A stretch of DNA of 64,000 nucleotides from Liolophura sinensis. Lineage: Eukaryota; Mollusca; Polyplacophora; Chitonida; Chitonidae. Each line of letters starts with the position of its first letter. The stretch's first letter is position 1. Made by a program: the position numbers and the translations under genes. The stretch spans positions 4,652,001-4,716,000 of the forward strand of contig NC_088307.1 in the NCBI RefSeq assembly GCF_032854445.1, written 5' to 3'. Below the pieces are notes generated by a model. It had not been told where the DNA came from. It saw only the letters and a list, made by a program, of their open reading frames with translations, and did no database searches. This document shows, in pieces, positions 1 to 12,192 of this stretch.

Positions 1-34
1 CTGTACCCAGGTCATCTTGCTCATCAGAATCCAG
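1..34 (-). CDS. Possible exon 4 of the ACBD6-like gene, cut by the window edge
   Basis: A pyrimidine-poor but usable acceptor (TGTTGTAG, bases 42-35) precedes an open acidic stretch reading LDSDEQDDLGT in phase 0, the phase in which exon 3 ends. ACBD6 proteins have an acidic linker between the acyl-CoA-binding domain and the ankyrin repeats, so the position and character fit. Only 34 bases are visible. Confidence 0.3.
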   Translation of the reverse strand, partial: MDSDEQDDLGT

Positions 35-239
35 CTACAACACATGCACACACCGACTATTTAAGTCAGCTTGTTTTATGAAAATTTATTTGATTGTTGT
101 GTAATGCTCTACACAAGAATTTTTCACTTATATGGTGACCAGTTTTATGGTAGCAAGAAACTATGAGTGCACAGAGTAAACCACCAATCTAAGGTGGTCT
201 ATACTGACAAACTCTCTCATGTGGGTTTATAGAGGATAC

Positions 240-511
240 GGGGCCTCGGTGGCTCAGTTGGTTAGCGCGCTAGCGCAGCGTAATGACCCAGGAGCCTTTC
301 ACCAGTGCGATCGCTGTGAGTTCAAATACAGCTCATGCTGCCTTCCTCTCTGGCCGTACGTGGGAAGGTCTGCCAGCAACCTGCGGATGGTCGTGGGTTT
401 CCACCGGGCTCTGCCCGGTTTCCACCCACCATAATGCTGGCCACCGTCGTACAAGTGAAATATTCTTGAGTACGGCGAAAAACACCAATCAAATGAATAA
501 ATAAATAAATA
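240..511 (+). mobile_element. tRNA-derived SINE, full length, with 13-bp target duplication
   Basis: The copy has a tRNA-like head (A box TGGCTCAGTTGG, B box GAGTTCAAATAC), a body and a 3' tail ending in repeated AAAT. It is flanked by a 13-bp direct repeat, TTATAGAGGATAC, at 227-239 and 512-524, which is the mark of retroposition. The ORFs through the copy are fixed by the repeat sequence and are not genes. Confidence 0.93.
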
Positions 512-529
512 TTATAGAGGATACTGGTT

Positions 530-585
530 GAAGGCAAGCATATTGAGTACATCATAAAACACCAATCAAACAAATAAATAAAAGA
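530..585 (+). mobile_element. SINE 3'-end fragment
   Basis: It shows the tail of the same SINE (TTGAGTAC, then AAAACACCAATCAAAC and AAAT repeats) without head or body. Confidence 0.7.
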
Positions 586-947
586 AAAAGTCCCATCCAC
601 ACTTGCAACATACCAAGCAAAGAAGCATAAATCTTCAGCCCTGATCCTGGCACCAAGACACATACTATATTAAATATGACAACACATTCATGACCGACAA
701 GATCTCTTCCCACAAACAGCATGTAGCAAACCAACCCCTTCGCCACACCCAATCCTCAAGCAGCATATGCGCTTCATTATATGTGCACAAGTACATCTGT
801 ACAAAGAGACTTGACACAGGTAAAATGTTAATATCTCAGCAGCCATCAATTATGTTGTGATAATAATCACACTGAATATACAGACTGCATGTACATGTAC
901 ATTTTGAAATCTTTTTTTTTATTAAGACAGACGGAAAATAAAATAAC

Positions 948-3900
948 CTTTGATTCCCAATCAGGCTCTAGCTTGGTTAATGCTGTCACATATTCTGACA
1001 TGGCCTGGTATCTGGACATTTGGCCTAGATTTCTCCAGGCTTTCCTGCAAATAAAGAAAAACACACATGCATTAGTGTACACAGAAATCAAATGTTCTCC
1101 TTAGTCCAATGCTTTACCTTGGTCAAGGATTTACAATATCAAATTGGTGCTTACTCCTCTTTCCACCATGTTCATGCTAGATTTAGATCTCAGCCAGCAC
1201 AAGAAAAATTTGACCTTCTAAGCTGTGTGAGAAATGTGGGCTTCTTTAGGCTAAGATTACACTATATCAGAACTAATGTCCAGGGCCCGGTTGTTCAAAA
1301 CGGGTTTAAAACTTAATACCAGATTTAACTTTAAGCCAAGTCTTCAATTTTGTACTTAGCCTAAAAAAAAATTGTGTACCAGTGTATTAAATATGAACTA
1401 AAACTGCTGCTGTTATAGTTTGACTTTCATTGGCTTCTGAGCTTGGCTAAAATTTTAAATATAAAATATGACCTAATACCAGTATCAGCTAATACACTTT
1501 CAAACAACTGGGCCCAGCCGCATAACTGTAACACCATAAATGACCTTAAATTTGTTCCATGACTAACATGCCCATTTTTACCAATTCTGAGCATTCTACT
1601 GATTTTAGAGGTTTGCTTGGAACATGGGATGATCATATTCTACTAGAAAATGTAAGTTTCAGCACGCAAAATAATATTTATGGCATTTATTTGCCTCTAA
1701 AAATGCAATTTTGTGGGCGAAATTTTAGGTCATTTAAGGTATATGTTTTTCACCACAACTGCATTAGGTACCAATCGGGAACATGTTATGCATACTTAAG
1801 ATAAAGACAGCTAATATGTATCAAGTACTAGGCCTAATATGTAATTAGGCCTAGTTGTTCAATTACATGTAATTGAACAAAAACATGAGGGTTTACAAAT
1901 GGGTCTTACAATTTATTTCATTCACAGCCTTAGAAGCTCTCAGGCAGTATCAACTTGATTTAATTTGATAAATTTGATGCATTTTATAAATTTTCCTCAT
2001 GCTTGGTCACAATGTCATGTTGAACGTTTTTCTTCTGGATATGCAGGGTTTTGATTTAGAATTAGAGAAGGAGATCAGAGCTCCAAACTAGTCGGCTGAA
2101 TTTAAAGTAATTATGTCACAATTACTATTGGTTTAAATGGTGAGAATATCCAATGTAGACATCTAGAGGACAGCAGTCGACAGTGGTCTGCAGCCTGCTA
2201 CTCGCCCTTTTTGAACACCCTGGATATGGCCCTGTCATTTTTGTCATCTTACATGGAGTTTGTTGGTAATTCCTCTCTTTCACCTATATGGCTTACAGGT
2301 ACATAAAACACTGAGGTCAGGCTGCAGGAAAAATCTCATAGTCACATGAGGAGAAGCTTGTCAGTTACTCGTCAACTGTCAGTGGTTTATTACTCTGGTC
2401 ATCTGTGATTCTAATTTCCTCCACTCTGCATTACACTGCCTGCCTTTGTATAAGTGTAACTTTCTCGAGTCATTTGGTGTCAGTCGACATACAATGGAAG
2501 GTCACCTAGGCCTACATGTATCTTCCTCCGATGTCATGGAAAGATACTCGTACATCGCTGTTTGTCAAATTTCATCTCGTTCATACTTAATGGGAAAATT
2601 TTTTTCATGTGACACAATTCGATGTCCGAGAAAGTTTCACCTTAACTTCACTCAGAAATGTGGTGAGCATTAAACTCCACATTTAATCCTGAGCCCAGTT
2701 AAGACAACAAACTTTGCAACTGGGAGTTCCTTGGTTGGCACTCTAATCCTTGTGATATTCCTATCGTCTGACATGTTATCTTATGATGTTATCATGATAA
2801 CGTATGTCAGATTCAATGCACTACTTCACTAGGAACAACCTGTAAAATTATGATGGGAGGGAAACCCACAGCCATCTGCAGGCTGCTCAAACCTTATCAC
2901 TTACAACCAAAGAGGGAACCAACATGAACTAGACTGGAACTCGCTGTGGCAGAATTGGCAAGAGGCACCCTAACTGCTGAAGATATAAAGGGCAGAAGAC
3001 ATGAACACCATCGGTGTGGTGTATGTTTAGATCAGACTGACCAATCCTAAATATGCAGCAAGGAATCCGTTATCTACATCTAGTTTAACAATCTCACCAT
3101 TTCTGTTTTCCCTGGAAATCAAAGAAAGATGGCTTCAGATCCTCACACGGCCCTTCCCGAGCCTAAAACACAAATGTAAATGTCACAACATTACCAAATT
3201 TGTACTTCTAATCAACACAGGTTTGCAGCAAGTCAATGGTTAACTGATGGTTTTCAGGCATGTCAGGGGCAACCAGAGGAATACAGCTTCTTTAGTTGAG
3301 CACTATTTTGTGTCCCATAGTATGGTTTAAATAAAAATAGAAAGAGTTGAAATATGGCAAATAACAGGCTAAATATCAAGCTAACATTTACAGTCAATTA
3401 AACATTTCACGAAAAATTTGACCTATGCGTGGCATCCAGAAATGAGAACTTTGTCAACAGTAGTCAACGAAAAATGTCAACTTTGGCTGTCTGCTGAGCT
3501 GAAAGTTAAAGCCACGCGCAGCTCGCACTCACTTTAGTTGGCAGACATCGCTAAGAAAGGATCAGACAAGCAAATTGGTGCATGGTTTATAAGTTGCTTC
3601 CATTGCGGCTATTAATATTATACAAGCCCATGATTAAGAAGGGGAGCCGAATATTTCCACTTAGGGCTAGGCATTGTAGTGATAACATTAAAGCACCCTG
3701 ATTGAACTTGATTAGTGAAAACCTGGCAATGCTATATATGATCTGGTGCGAGTCAGTGAGCACTAGAATAGTTCACATCTCAAAGTTCCCGAGGACGCTG
3801 TTGTAAAGTTGTTGTTTACATCTTGCTTTCCATGTGACATCTTACAACATTTCTTTCATGCTTCCGAGTAGGGCTGAGAGAAGAGGAGACAATTTTCAGA

Positions 3901-5019
3901 TGTAATGCATGTGACAAAATCACCTGACCCACGTACGTGCACATTTAACCCTTACGTATTCATGGGCCTAAGAAACACATTCCGTCACAACAAACCAAGA
4001 CCAATCACACTCCTTACAGCGCATGCATTGCTCCCAATACGCCTGCTTTACATCGCTGCCACCACTAGCAAATTTGGTACAGAAATCTTGAACAACACCA
4101 CTGTGAAGTGTTGTTACTGTGAGGAGGCAGGAAATGATGTCAGAAAGTACAAAATCTCTTGTCTCCACTCTTGGTACCATTAATACTTGTTGCACATGCA
4201 TTCTCTTTATCTTGCATGCCCTAAGTACGTTTGATATGATTACAATGATCACCTGACACTTACTGATGAATGCTGAACATATAGGCCCATTCAAGGATAC
4301 TAAGTGGTGATGATAAGCCTAAATGAGTCCAAGTGTGTTGCACAGGTCTTAAAGGTCAAGCTTATCTATTGGGCGCAGTGATACAAGCGAGCGTAGAGAG
4401 CGGCACATGTACTATAAGGAGTATGGACCTAACATGCTGGCTGATGGAAATTCAAATCCTCAGATTTTCACAAGGAACAAACTGGAAACACAGGGAGCTA
4501 AATAATCTGATAGTGTGTGCACAGAACACCCATGACAGTACAATCTGAAAGAGCACAGTATGATGAAGTGTGTGTTCACTCTATATATTTTTGCAAATCA
4601 AAGCATTAAAGAGCGTGTGACGGGTGAGAAATAATGACGTCAAAAGGTTTGTGCAAAGTGGGCCAAAATACGAACTTAGTCTTTACAGCTTCCCCCAAGG
4701 ATACTGATTCCGAAGTTAGAGTCTAATCATATTATTTCCATACGACATTAGGGTTTTTCTTCAACAAACCTTCAAACGCGGGGTTAACAGTGCTGTGTCA
4801 TATTGCCCATATGGTGCTCAATTACCGTTATCCAAGATATAAACAGAGTACATCACGAAACGATCACAGTTTGACTAAAAAATACATCACCTGTTTGAAC
4901 CTGGCATAAAAGTAAAGCAGCTGTTCTGAATCCAATCTCTTCGCAATGTGCTTAAGATAGCTAGCAGCTTCGTCAAACACGGATTTCAACTCATCTTGCT
5001 CGTCTGCTCGGAACGCCAT
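948..5019 (-). CDS. ACBD6: ACBD6-like acyl-CoA-binding domain protein, exons 1-3 (5' part of gene)
   Basis: Three minus-strand exons join in phase. Exon 1 is 5019-4891 (43 codons from ATG 5019-5017, donor GTGATG). Exon 2 is 3162-3098 (acceptor TTTTAG, donor GTGAGA, ends in phase 2). Exon 3 is 1044-948 (acceptor TTTGCAG, weak donor GTTATT, ends in phase 0). The product reads as an acyl-CoA-binding domain: LLYFYARFKQ, then KPSFFDFQGKQKW, then KAWRNLGQMS and YVTALTKLEPDW. In this family these helices cradle long-chain acyl-CoA in the cytosol; the Tyr and Lys of YARFKQ and the Lys of the KQKW segment are typical ligand contacts. The N-terminal extension and the KPxFFDFxGKQKWxAW pattern fit ACBD6 better than the short ACBP. 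ACBD6 normally continues into ankyrin repeats, which would lie beyond base 1. The segment before KPSFFDF (AREGPCEDL) is diverged. Assignment to the ACB family is strong; to ACBD6 it is likely. Confidence 0.85.
1045..3097 (-). other. Intron 2 of the ACBD6-like gene
   Basis: This intron lies between exons 2 and 3. It shows no recognised mobile element and no convincing coding potential. One short inverted repeat (about 2767-2812, TGACATGTTATC with its near complement) is present. Confidence 0.7.
3163..4890 (-). other. Intron 1 of the ACBD6-like gene
   Basis: This is the intron between exons 1 and 2, with consensus GT and AG ends. No recognised repeat or gene lies inside it. Confidence 0.7.
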
Positions 5020-6370
5020 TTTCCCCGTTGCTACCAGAAAGCGTTCTGCTTCATTTTACGACTGACTATTGAGACTGTCCCAGTAGGGTCTGTTGTGATA
5101 CATAGTGTCTAATTAATATGGGGGAGGTCGATTGGTTACATTTAGACAGAACTTTAAACGCTGGAAATGTAGAAACCCCCCAAATTATTGGGAAAACTGT
5201 AGCTAGGTTATCTTTGCCTGGAGACTTAAATATTTAGAGTGATTACTGATATCATGACTACCGGTATACATAGGCTTGTGCAGGCCCTATACCTGTCCCG
5301 GACCCCTACACGTAGGCCTAATATATTTTAAATTGCTTCGACCCAAAACCACAACAAAAAGCCATTTATGTATTTCATTGTTGTTCAACACCATACTCAA
5401 GAACTTTGTATGCCTTTACAGTCAATCATAAGTCAAAAATGTAGACCTATAATGGCCTAAATAAAAATGTTATGTACAACATTTTAGATTTAAGAGATTA
5501 TAGGCCGATACAACACATACATATGCATATATATATGCCTTTTTACCGAAAAGAAACCTCTGTCTACCAAGTCATAAGTCATTTTTTTTTTTTTTTTTTT
5601 TTGGTAATACTAAGGTAGACCTAATAAATAGCGCATGACTGAGCTAAAATTTCGGTACTGAGCGATCCCTGCGCTGAAAATAAGAGTATATGAGCACACA
5701 GTGGGGTAAGCTTAATAGTGCGCCTGTATAGTGGCCACCCCTGGCCGCTGACCGCCTGCGCATCCATGACGACCCTAAATGAAAAGTGATCTGGAAACCA
5801 CATTATTTACTAATGACAGTCATATTTCGGTATTGAGCGATCACGTGACTAAGGACAACATTTCTACCATGAAAATAAAGGGACCCCCCCCCCCATTCCA
5901 CTCATATTGTATGACAGGTACAGCTAGTTACACCTAGCTGTTTAGTTACACCTCTTGACGATTACGTAAAGGACAGTACTCTGTTGGACAAGGCCATGTA
6001 CATATGTTCAGAGATTTACAGGAGAATGAAGCAGACTCTTTAAGGTCGGGTAATGATATCCGCTAACAGGTGAGAAAGGAGTCAGTACACGTATCTATAC
6101 ATGTATATACCGTCAATTTCTAACGTCTGATTGCATACGCAATGACAAAGTAAAACCCAGTATAATGGTTGCCATTATTTAACGTGGGCGTGCGGATGAG
6201 TACAGCTTGTGGTGTTACGTATGTCTGTATTTATGCTTGGGGTTTTACATCGCACTTAACACATTTTCAGTCATATGAGGCCGGGGAATCATTCAGGGGA
6301 GTGGACATATACTGTCGTCTTGTGTCAGGCGGTTTTACGTGTTAGTGGATAAAGGCACAAGTACGTAGTG
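5020..6370. other. Intergenic, upstream of the ACBD6-like gene
   Basis: The region just upstream of ATG 5019 probably holds the promoter, but no TATA box or clear start site is visible. A poly-T run (5581-5602) and a C run (5886-5894) are present. Bases 6220-6340 resemble 19320-19440 (ATCGCACTTAA, TTTTCAGTCA), suggesting a diverged dispersed repeat. No gene was recognised. Confidence 0.5.
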
Positions 6371-6374
6371 TACT

Positions 6375-6450
6375 GAGTGAGTGAGTGAGTGAAAGTTTTA
6401 ACGTCGCTTTCAACAATAGTTCAGATTTATCGCGACAATACTACGGATAA
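6375..6450 (+). repeat. GAGT-headed dispersed repeat fragment
   Basis: GAGTGAGTGAGTGAGTGAAA is followed by a segment containing AACGTCGCTTTCAACAATA. This is a head typical of repeats that are very common in molluscan genomes. A related inverse-orientation fragment lies at 14537-14605. Confidence 0.6.
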
Positions 6451-7480
6451 GTCATTTACTAGTCAGTCAAAAATGGACATCAGAAGTCACATAACAAACA
6501 CGCAGTGTACTGAATACAAGAGAGCTTAATATAAGTGACAGAAAGACTATCATATGACTGTTGTTGTATACATGCATGTAGTAATTCTGATTCGAAGAGT
6601 GAATTTTAAAGGGTGTCTCTCAGCATATAGGCCCACTTTATCTGGGTAGCGAGGTCGTGCACGCAATCATAAGCACGTAATATAAACAGGTTATCTAGTT
6701 TTACGATGCACTTAAATTATTAATGTGACCTGTCATACCGCTAGGACGTAAAGCTCATAATTTTCACACAAAAACTATACTATAGTTTCATAGGCGGTAT
6801 ACATTAACATTTTTTGTTAAATTAAACTCAGTTCCAGACCAATCGGTTTCATCAGTATGTTCTAAATATGATAATGGCAGCAGCTGCGGCCGAAAGCTCA
6901 TAATATACATTGTACCACCATGTACAAAGCTGTCAAAATAATCTTGTGTGTTTCGGTGTTAGTTAAACCTGTCTATAGTAGAATATATTCAACACTTTAT
7001 TTATTCCGTTTAATAATATGATGGTGCTAAAACTATTTATTATAGTATTAAAACTATATTAACTATAAGCAAAAAAAAAAACACCAAAAAGATCCTCCAA
7101 AAAAACCAACAGGAAAACAACCCCACAAACTGCATGTTGATAGGTCAGATAAAAATGCAGTAATAACTGTTGTGAAAATTAATTCGATTTTTTTAGAAGT
7201 TTTTTCGAACGACTTCAATTCATTTTGAACTTTAGATTCTACGATGATATTTCTTAGCATATTCCGCCTATTGAAGTCAAATCAGATCCTCTTGACACTT
7301 AACACACACTACACTTCATTCAAAATGAATATGCGTGTGGAATTATGAATGCATTCGCCCAGTGGAGAACGAACTATTTCAAGCCAATAACTAATGTGTC
7401 CTAGCAGACAACCGTGGAATCCTTTGTTTAAAAAGCATTTTATGCTCGGTTCTACAATAAACAATAAATCAAACAGAAGG

Positions 7481-7515
<35 letters not shown>

Positions 7516-7842
7516 TTAATCTGATTGGTGTTTTACGCAGTACTCTAGAATATTTCACTTGTACGACGGCGACCAGCCCGAAGAAAACCCACGGTCAAAA
7601 TCAGAGGATTAAGCAATGGGGTTATCAGGATTAATATAGAGCTCAAGAATAGGGCAAGCAATGCCATTATCTGGGTTTCTGTTCATCCGAAACAGAATTT
7701 CAAGCAGTGGCAAGCAGTTCTTCATGCTATAAATTTTGTCGGCCAAACTTTAACCAAGAGAAAAAAATGAAAACTAAAAATGACATTGAAAATGAAATAT
7801 TTCCCTGGTTTTTTTCTCTTTTTTTTTTTTTTTTTTTTCAGA
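6451..7842. other. Intergenic and intronic AT-rich DNA upstream of the fucosyltransferase
   Basis: No gene was recognised. The stretch ends in an unusually long pyrimidine tract (7811-7838) and CAG (7839-7841), which looks like a splice acceptor directly before the fucosyltransferase ATG. A 5' untranslated exon may therefore lie somewhere upstream. Confidence 0.5.
7482..7595 (-). mobile_element. SINE 3'-end fragment
   Basis: A (TTTA)n run is followed by the reverse complement of the SINE tail (TGATTGGTGTTTTACGC, then ATATTTCACTTGTACGACGG). Head and most of the body are missing. Confidence 0.8.
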
Positions 7843-9176
7843 ATGACATTGTCATGCAGATGTCCACACTTAAGAAGGAAACAGGCCAAGGTCATTTCGT
7901 TGGTCTTCACGCTGGTACTTATCGGGTTTTATTTTGTAACGTGGAAAAACGTTGTTGTGATTATCCCTGTGCCACAGGTGTCAGTGGATTCGGGTACCCA
8001 ACCCAAAGACTTCTTGTCTGATCAAGGCACTCGACATTCGCCAAGAAGACCGACCAATTTATCCGAAGAGGTGCACAAATTGTATTTCCGACGGAGAAAA
8101 AAGCAAGAGGACAAGTTAAAGTTAATGCACCAGTACCAATTCCGTCCTTCTGACTAATACATAGACTATGGTGAACCAGTCAGCAGCGTTTTGTTAAAAC
8201 CTCCCAGAACCTTGAAGAGAACCTGGTATGGACAGGTTTTCGGGGATTTTGGAATCCCATTCCTGCCAGCGTGCGTTGTTCACCTAATGTGTCCTGTGTG
8301 GTTATCGAAGACCGAAATACGTTGTTGCAAAGCGATGCTGTGTTGATCCATCCCGGCGACCCGCTGCATCGACAAAATTTACCGCCGCTGAGACGTCCTT
8401 TCCAGAGATGAATCTATTTCCTCTTAGAGCCCCCTTATTACACGGGTGTTAACATAAGCAACTACAACGGCGTCTTCAACTGGACAGCCACCTACGGGCA
8501 AGACGCCGACGTCGTTATACCATACTTGAACTTCAAACAGAAACCAACGTTAAGGAGACTTTCGGATGAGTTTTACAGTGAACTGTTCAGGAATATCACG
8601 GCATTTAAGACAAATCCCCATTTTAGATACTATATGAACAGCAACTGCCACACGAATCAAAGCAAAGCAAACGACTGGCTTTTGTCGATGATTTAAAGAT
8701 ACCTTCACCTGGATACATACGGGAAATGTGGCACCTTGAAATGTGTTCGGAACACAACCGAATGCACGCGCACTATGTCTGGCTACAAGTTTTACTTGGC
8801 TTTAGAGAACGGCCATTGTCGTGACTACGTCACCGAGAAAGTGGTCCAGCCAATGACAGACTGGTATTCGATGCCCGTTGTCATGGATGGTGCGGACCCT
8901 AGCACATATGCAAAGCTCCTACCTCCTGATTCCTACATTCACACCTCCGGCTTTCATTCTACTAAGGAACTGGCCGATTATCTTTTGTTGCTGGACGAAC
9001 ACCCGACCCTGTACGAAAAGTACCACAGATGGCGCCAAACATGGGAAAACACGAGAGAGAACCACTTTTGCCAAGTCTGTGAGATGTTGCACAGTTCGTC
9101 CTTACCTATCCAATCGTATCGGGATTTTATCGGCTGGTATAACGAAGGCACCTGTAAACACATACCAACTGTGTAA
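7843..9176 (+). pseudogene. Alpha-1,3-fucosyltransferase (GT10), full length but disabled
   Basis: GT10 enzymes move fucose from GDP-fucose onto N-acetylglucosamine-containing glycans in the Golgi. The reading starts at ATG 7843, directly after a long pyrimidine tract plus CAG. A short basic tail is followed by one membrane anchor (VISLVFTLVLIGFYFVTW), the type II layout. Catalytic-domain marks follow: DAVLIHPGD, NGVFNWTATYGQDADV, then LDTYGKCG and the diagnostic donor-binding motif YKFYLALENGHCRDYVTEKV near 8778-8837. The C-terminus (8736-9176) is intact. Lesions are a stop at 8155-8157, a frame change at about 8150-8180, a TGA at 8409-8411 where the family has Trp, and a local frame excursion around 8665-8696 with TAA 8694-8696. 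The span of about 444 codons equals a normal family length, and no introns interrupt it. Sequencing error could explain one lesion but hardly all. Confidence 0.88.
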
Positions 9177-10109
9177 CATACTGGATTTTCTGTTGGTATG
9201 ATGTTTCCTTCTTCTGATTTGATTGTTGTTTTAAACGATGGTGTTCACTTTTATATGTGGACGAAACCGGATTGCCAGAGGTAAATCTTGTGCCAGAGAC
9301 CTTTGGGAAATTGTTGGTATAAAAATCTGTCTACATATACCACAAGAAGAAATCCAAGTCACGTCCAAGGCAATTATTTTTTACAATTGAAAGGAATTGA
9401 CCCAAATTATCTGAACGGTTCTCTGCTACAAAAGAGGAGACTTACTCACCTTGACATTCTAATCTCTCCTCTCGCGGATTTTACCACAGCAGTGATTTCC
9501 TCTAAACGTCTTTCAACACGACTATTTGTTTCATAAAACTCCTTCAACTTTCTGCTGTGTTATTGATCTGCATAGGTAATCCGGCAGTCATAATACTCAT
9601 AACCACTGTTTATTAGGATTAATGCCAGGCCTCTTCTCTATGGATCTCGCTAGAGCCGATTGGTCGATGAAGTCGCGCACGTAATGGAATGTAGTTCAGA
9701 CTAATTCAATTGCATGCACGCATATTGCTTAAAGTCAGGCAGTTATTTGCCAGATACCAGGCCACAGGCTGTAATTTCCCCTCGGCTCTTCTTGCTTTTC
9801 GTCTCACGTCATGAACGTGGCAACTGTCGTAGAGGTGAAATATCCCTGTATACGACGTTAAAATCCAGTCAAATAAATCAAATCATGTGTAAATCTGTAC
9901 ACCTTTGTCTGACGTTACAATATCTTGAAGTGCCCACTCAGGACTGAAATGAAATATTTACGGCTTTTCCACAAATTGAAGTGCCATTTGCAAAATCCGC
10001 TGTGTTTTGGTTCACCAAGGAGTTGTATTTTTTCTTTTTTATTTAACTCACATGCCTCTTTTGAAATTCATTGGAAATGTAATTGTTATTTCAAATATTT
10101 CACGAGTGA
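9177..10109. other. Intergenic, downstream of the fucosyltransferase
   Basis: No gene was recognised. A SINE 3'-end fragment lies at 9808-9885; the rest is unremarkable. Confidence 0.5.
9808..9885 (+). mobile_element. SINE 3'-end fragment
   Basis: It carries the diverged SINE tail (GTCGTAGAGGTGAAATAT, then CAGTCAAATAAATCAAAT). Confidence 0.65.
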
Positions 10110-10418
10110 GCTGGTGGAGTGTGTGTATTGTCTAAGCTGCAGGAGTGTGTGTATTGTCTAAGGTGCTGGAGTGTGTTTATTGTCCAAGGTGCTGGAGTGT
10201 GTGTATTGTCTAAACTGCTGGAGTGTGTTTATTGTCTAAGCTGCTGGAGTGTGTTTATTGTCTAAGGTGCTGGAGTGTGTGTATTGTCTAAGGTGCTGGA
10301 GTGTGTTTATTGTCTAAGGTGCTGGAGTGTGTGTATTGTCTAAGCTGATGGAGTGTGTTTATTGTCTAAGCTACTGGAGTGTGTGTATGGCCTAAACTGC
10401 TGGAGTGTGTGTAAGGGG
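10110..10418 (+). repeat. Minisatellite, about 25-bp unit, about 12 copies
   Basis: The unit is close to GCTGGAGTGTGTGTATTGTC plus TAAGG, with GTGTGTGT and GTGTGTTT variants alternating. Copies are diverged toward the right end. Confidence 0.92.
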
Positions 10419-10956
10419 ACAAAAATTTCGTGACAACAATTGTTTGTAAACTTGTCGATTTCATCGATAGCATAAATATCGGTGACAATAAATAATCTTG
10501 TAACGTATGGTAATTTTGCAATGTACATTGATATAATTTTTAATTTCAATCCGAAGGAACCCCTTGTATTACATCTCATCACCATTCAAGAACTTCCGGG
10601 GGGTATTGCATATGGCGTGTACATAACTCGCCTTATAACATTTGTTAGATCCCTTGTGTTGATGGTTTCAGTCAACGTCACCAGTTATTATTGCAAAATC
10701 TTGGGTGTCAAAGTTATTCCATCAAACGCCTTTCTTAAGTTTTACAATGATTATAATTCTATTTGTATAAATAAATATGGACTGAACGTCACTCTGCTTC
10801 ATGACTGTGTCTAATTTCGCTTAGCCCAGGGATAAGGGCCGTGTTTCATCGTGTTGAAATAGATTGCCGCGTTGCATATATATGAAAGTTGCATTCAAAA
10901 CACAGTTGAGGTACATATTTTATTATAATATCGACTACTTATATATTAGCACGGGG

Positions 10957-11158
10957 GCCTCCGTGGCTCAGTTGTTTAACGCGCTAGCGCAGCGTAGTCT
11001 CTCTCCGGTCGTATGTGGGAAGGCCTACAGCCACCTGTGGATGGTCGTGGGTTTCCCCCGGGCTTTGCCTGGTTTCAACCTGCCATAATACTGGCCGCCG
11101 TCGTATAAGTGAAATATTTTTGAGTACGGCGTAAAAAAAACCAATCAAATAAATAAAT
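10957..11158 (+). mobile_element. SINE with internal deletion
   Basis: The head with the A box (TGGCTCAGTTGT) is present. The segment that carries the B box is deleted, so GCGCAGCGTAGT runs straight into the body. The tail ends in AAAT repeats. The flanks TATTAGCAC and TACTAACAC may be a decayed target duplication. Confidence 0.88.
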
Positions 11159-12039
11159 ATATACTAACACTGTGCACTATCTGAATTAAGAAATAAAGCC
11201 TAGTTTGCCATGCTCAAATCACTAAGATAATGCGCAGTAGACGGGAGTTGTCCACTGTTTGAGAACGAGAGGCTGCCAAAATTTGAGCTGTCAAATTTTT
11301 AAGAAAACAATCGTTCTGACAGCACAACCCATGGAACCGCCTGACGAGGACGGCAATTGTGTATAGATTGCCAATTTGAGTACACTTCGCTCACCGTTTC
11401 TTTTGGTGTGAAAGTTTTTGAAGGTATGGTAGAAGAATACTGATCTCACTCAATCGCCTACAACATACACTACGTCTTTCCAACAGCACTGAAAACTGTT
11501 GACAGCTTCTCTTTGCATGGTTCCGTCCTATTTTCGTACTTTGTATACTTGCTTAGTTCTTTTACAGTTTGCCTTAATCATCTTTTAACGGTTTTGACGA
11601 TCGTCATTTTGGACTTTCGACTATTGACCTGGAACGTCTATCTTTGTTGACGGCTGGTATATGTCTGTTTCGACGCATAGATTTTGAACACTTGATTTTG
11701 GTACCATGATGCTGCTCTAGCCGCGCAAAACGTTACAAATGTCCCACGACGCTTGCAGAGTCACCTGAGGAACCGCTGAAAATATGCAGGCCTATTCTAT
11801 AACGCAGTTTGTTAAGAATTATCTTACCATTTTCGAACAGCGGTCGTTGATAAGCAGTGCGAGGCAAAGCCAGGCCTAAATGAATTCTCTGTGAATTTGT
11901 GGATTAATTGGTGCCGTGGTGCCCAGAGGCGTGTAATTTGCCGCTTTTTAAGCAATTAAATTGAAGAGATACAGTAATCGTTCGTTTATAAATTGAAACG
12001 CTTTCCGTGATTGTTACACATCGTTGGAGATTCGGAATG
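11159..12039. other. Intergenic, no recognised content
   Basis: No open reading frame with family signatures and no repeat was identified here. Confidence 0.5.
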
Positions 12040-12192
12040 ATGTAAATTGAGAGAGGTATACTTCTCGCTGGATATATGGAATCACGTAAATTGAGAGGTA
12101 TACTTCTCGCTGGATATATGGAATCATGTAAATTGAGGTGGTATACTTCTCGCTGGATATATGGAATCATGTAAATTGAGAGGTATACTTTC
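12040..12192 (+). repeat. Tandem repeat, about 45-bp unit, 3-4 copies
   Basis: The units carry GTAAATTGAGAGGTATACTT followed by CTCGCTGGATATATGGAATCA. The repeat also creates a repetitive minus-strand ORF that should not be read as a protein. Confidence 0.9.

Noticed and set aside
2057-2090. Possible plus-strand terminal exon (acceptor GGATATGCAG, GFDLELEKEIRAPN then stop)
   Set aside because: Too short, on the opposite strand inside an ACBD6-like intron, no partner exon.
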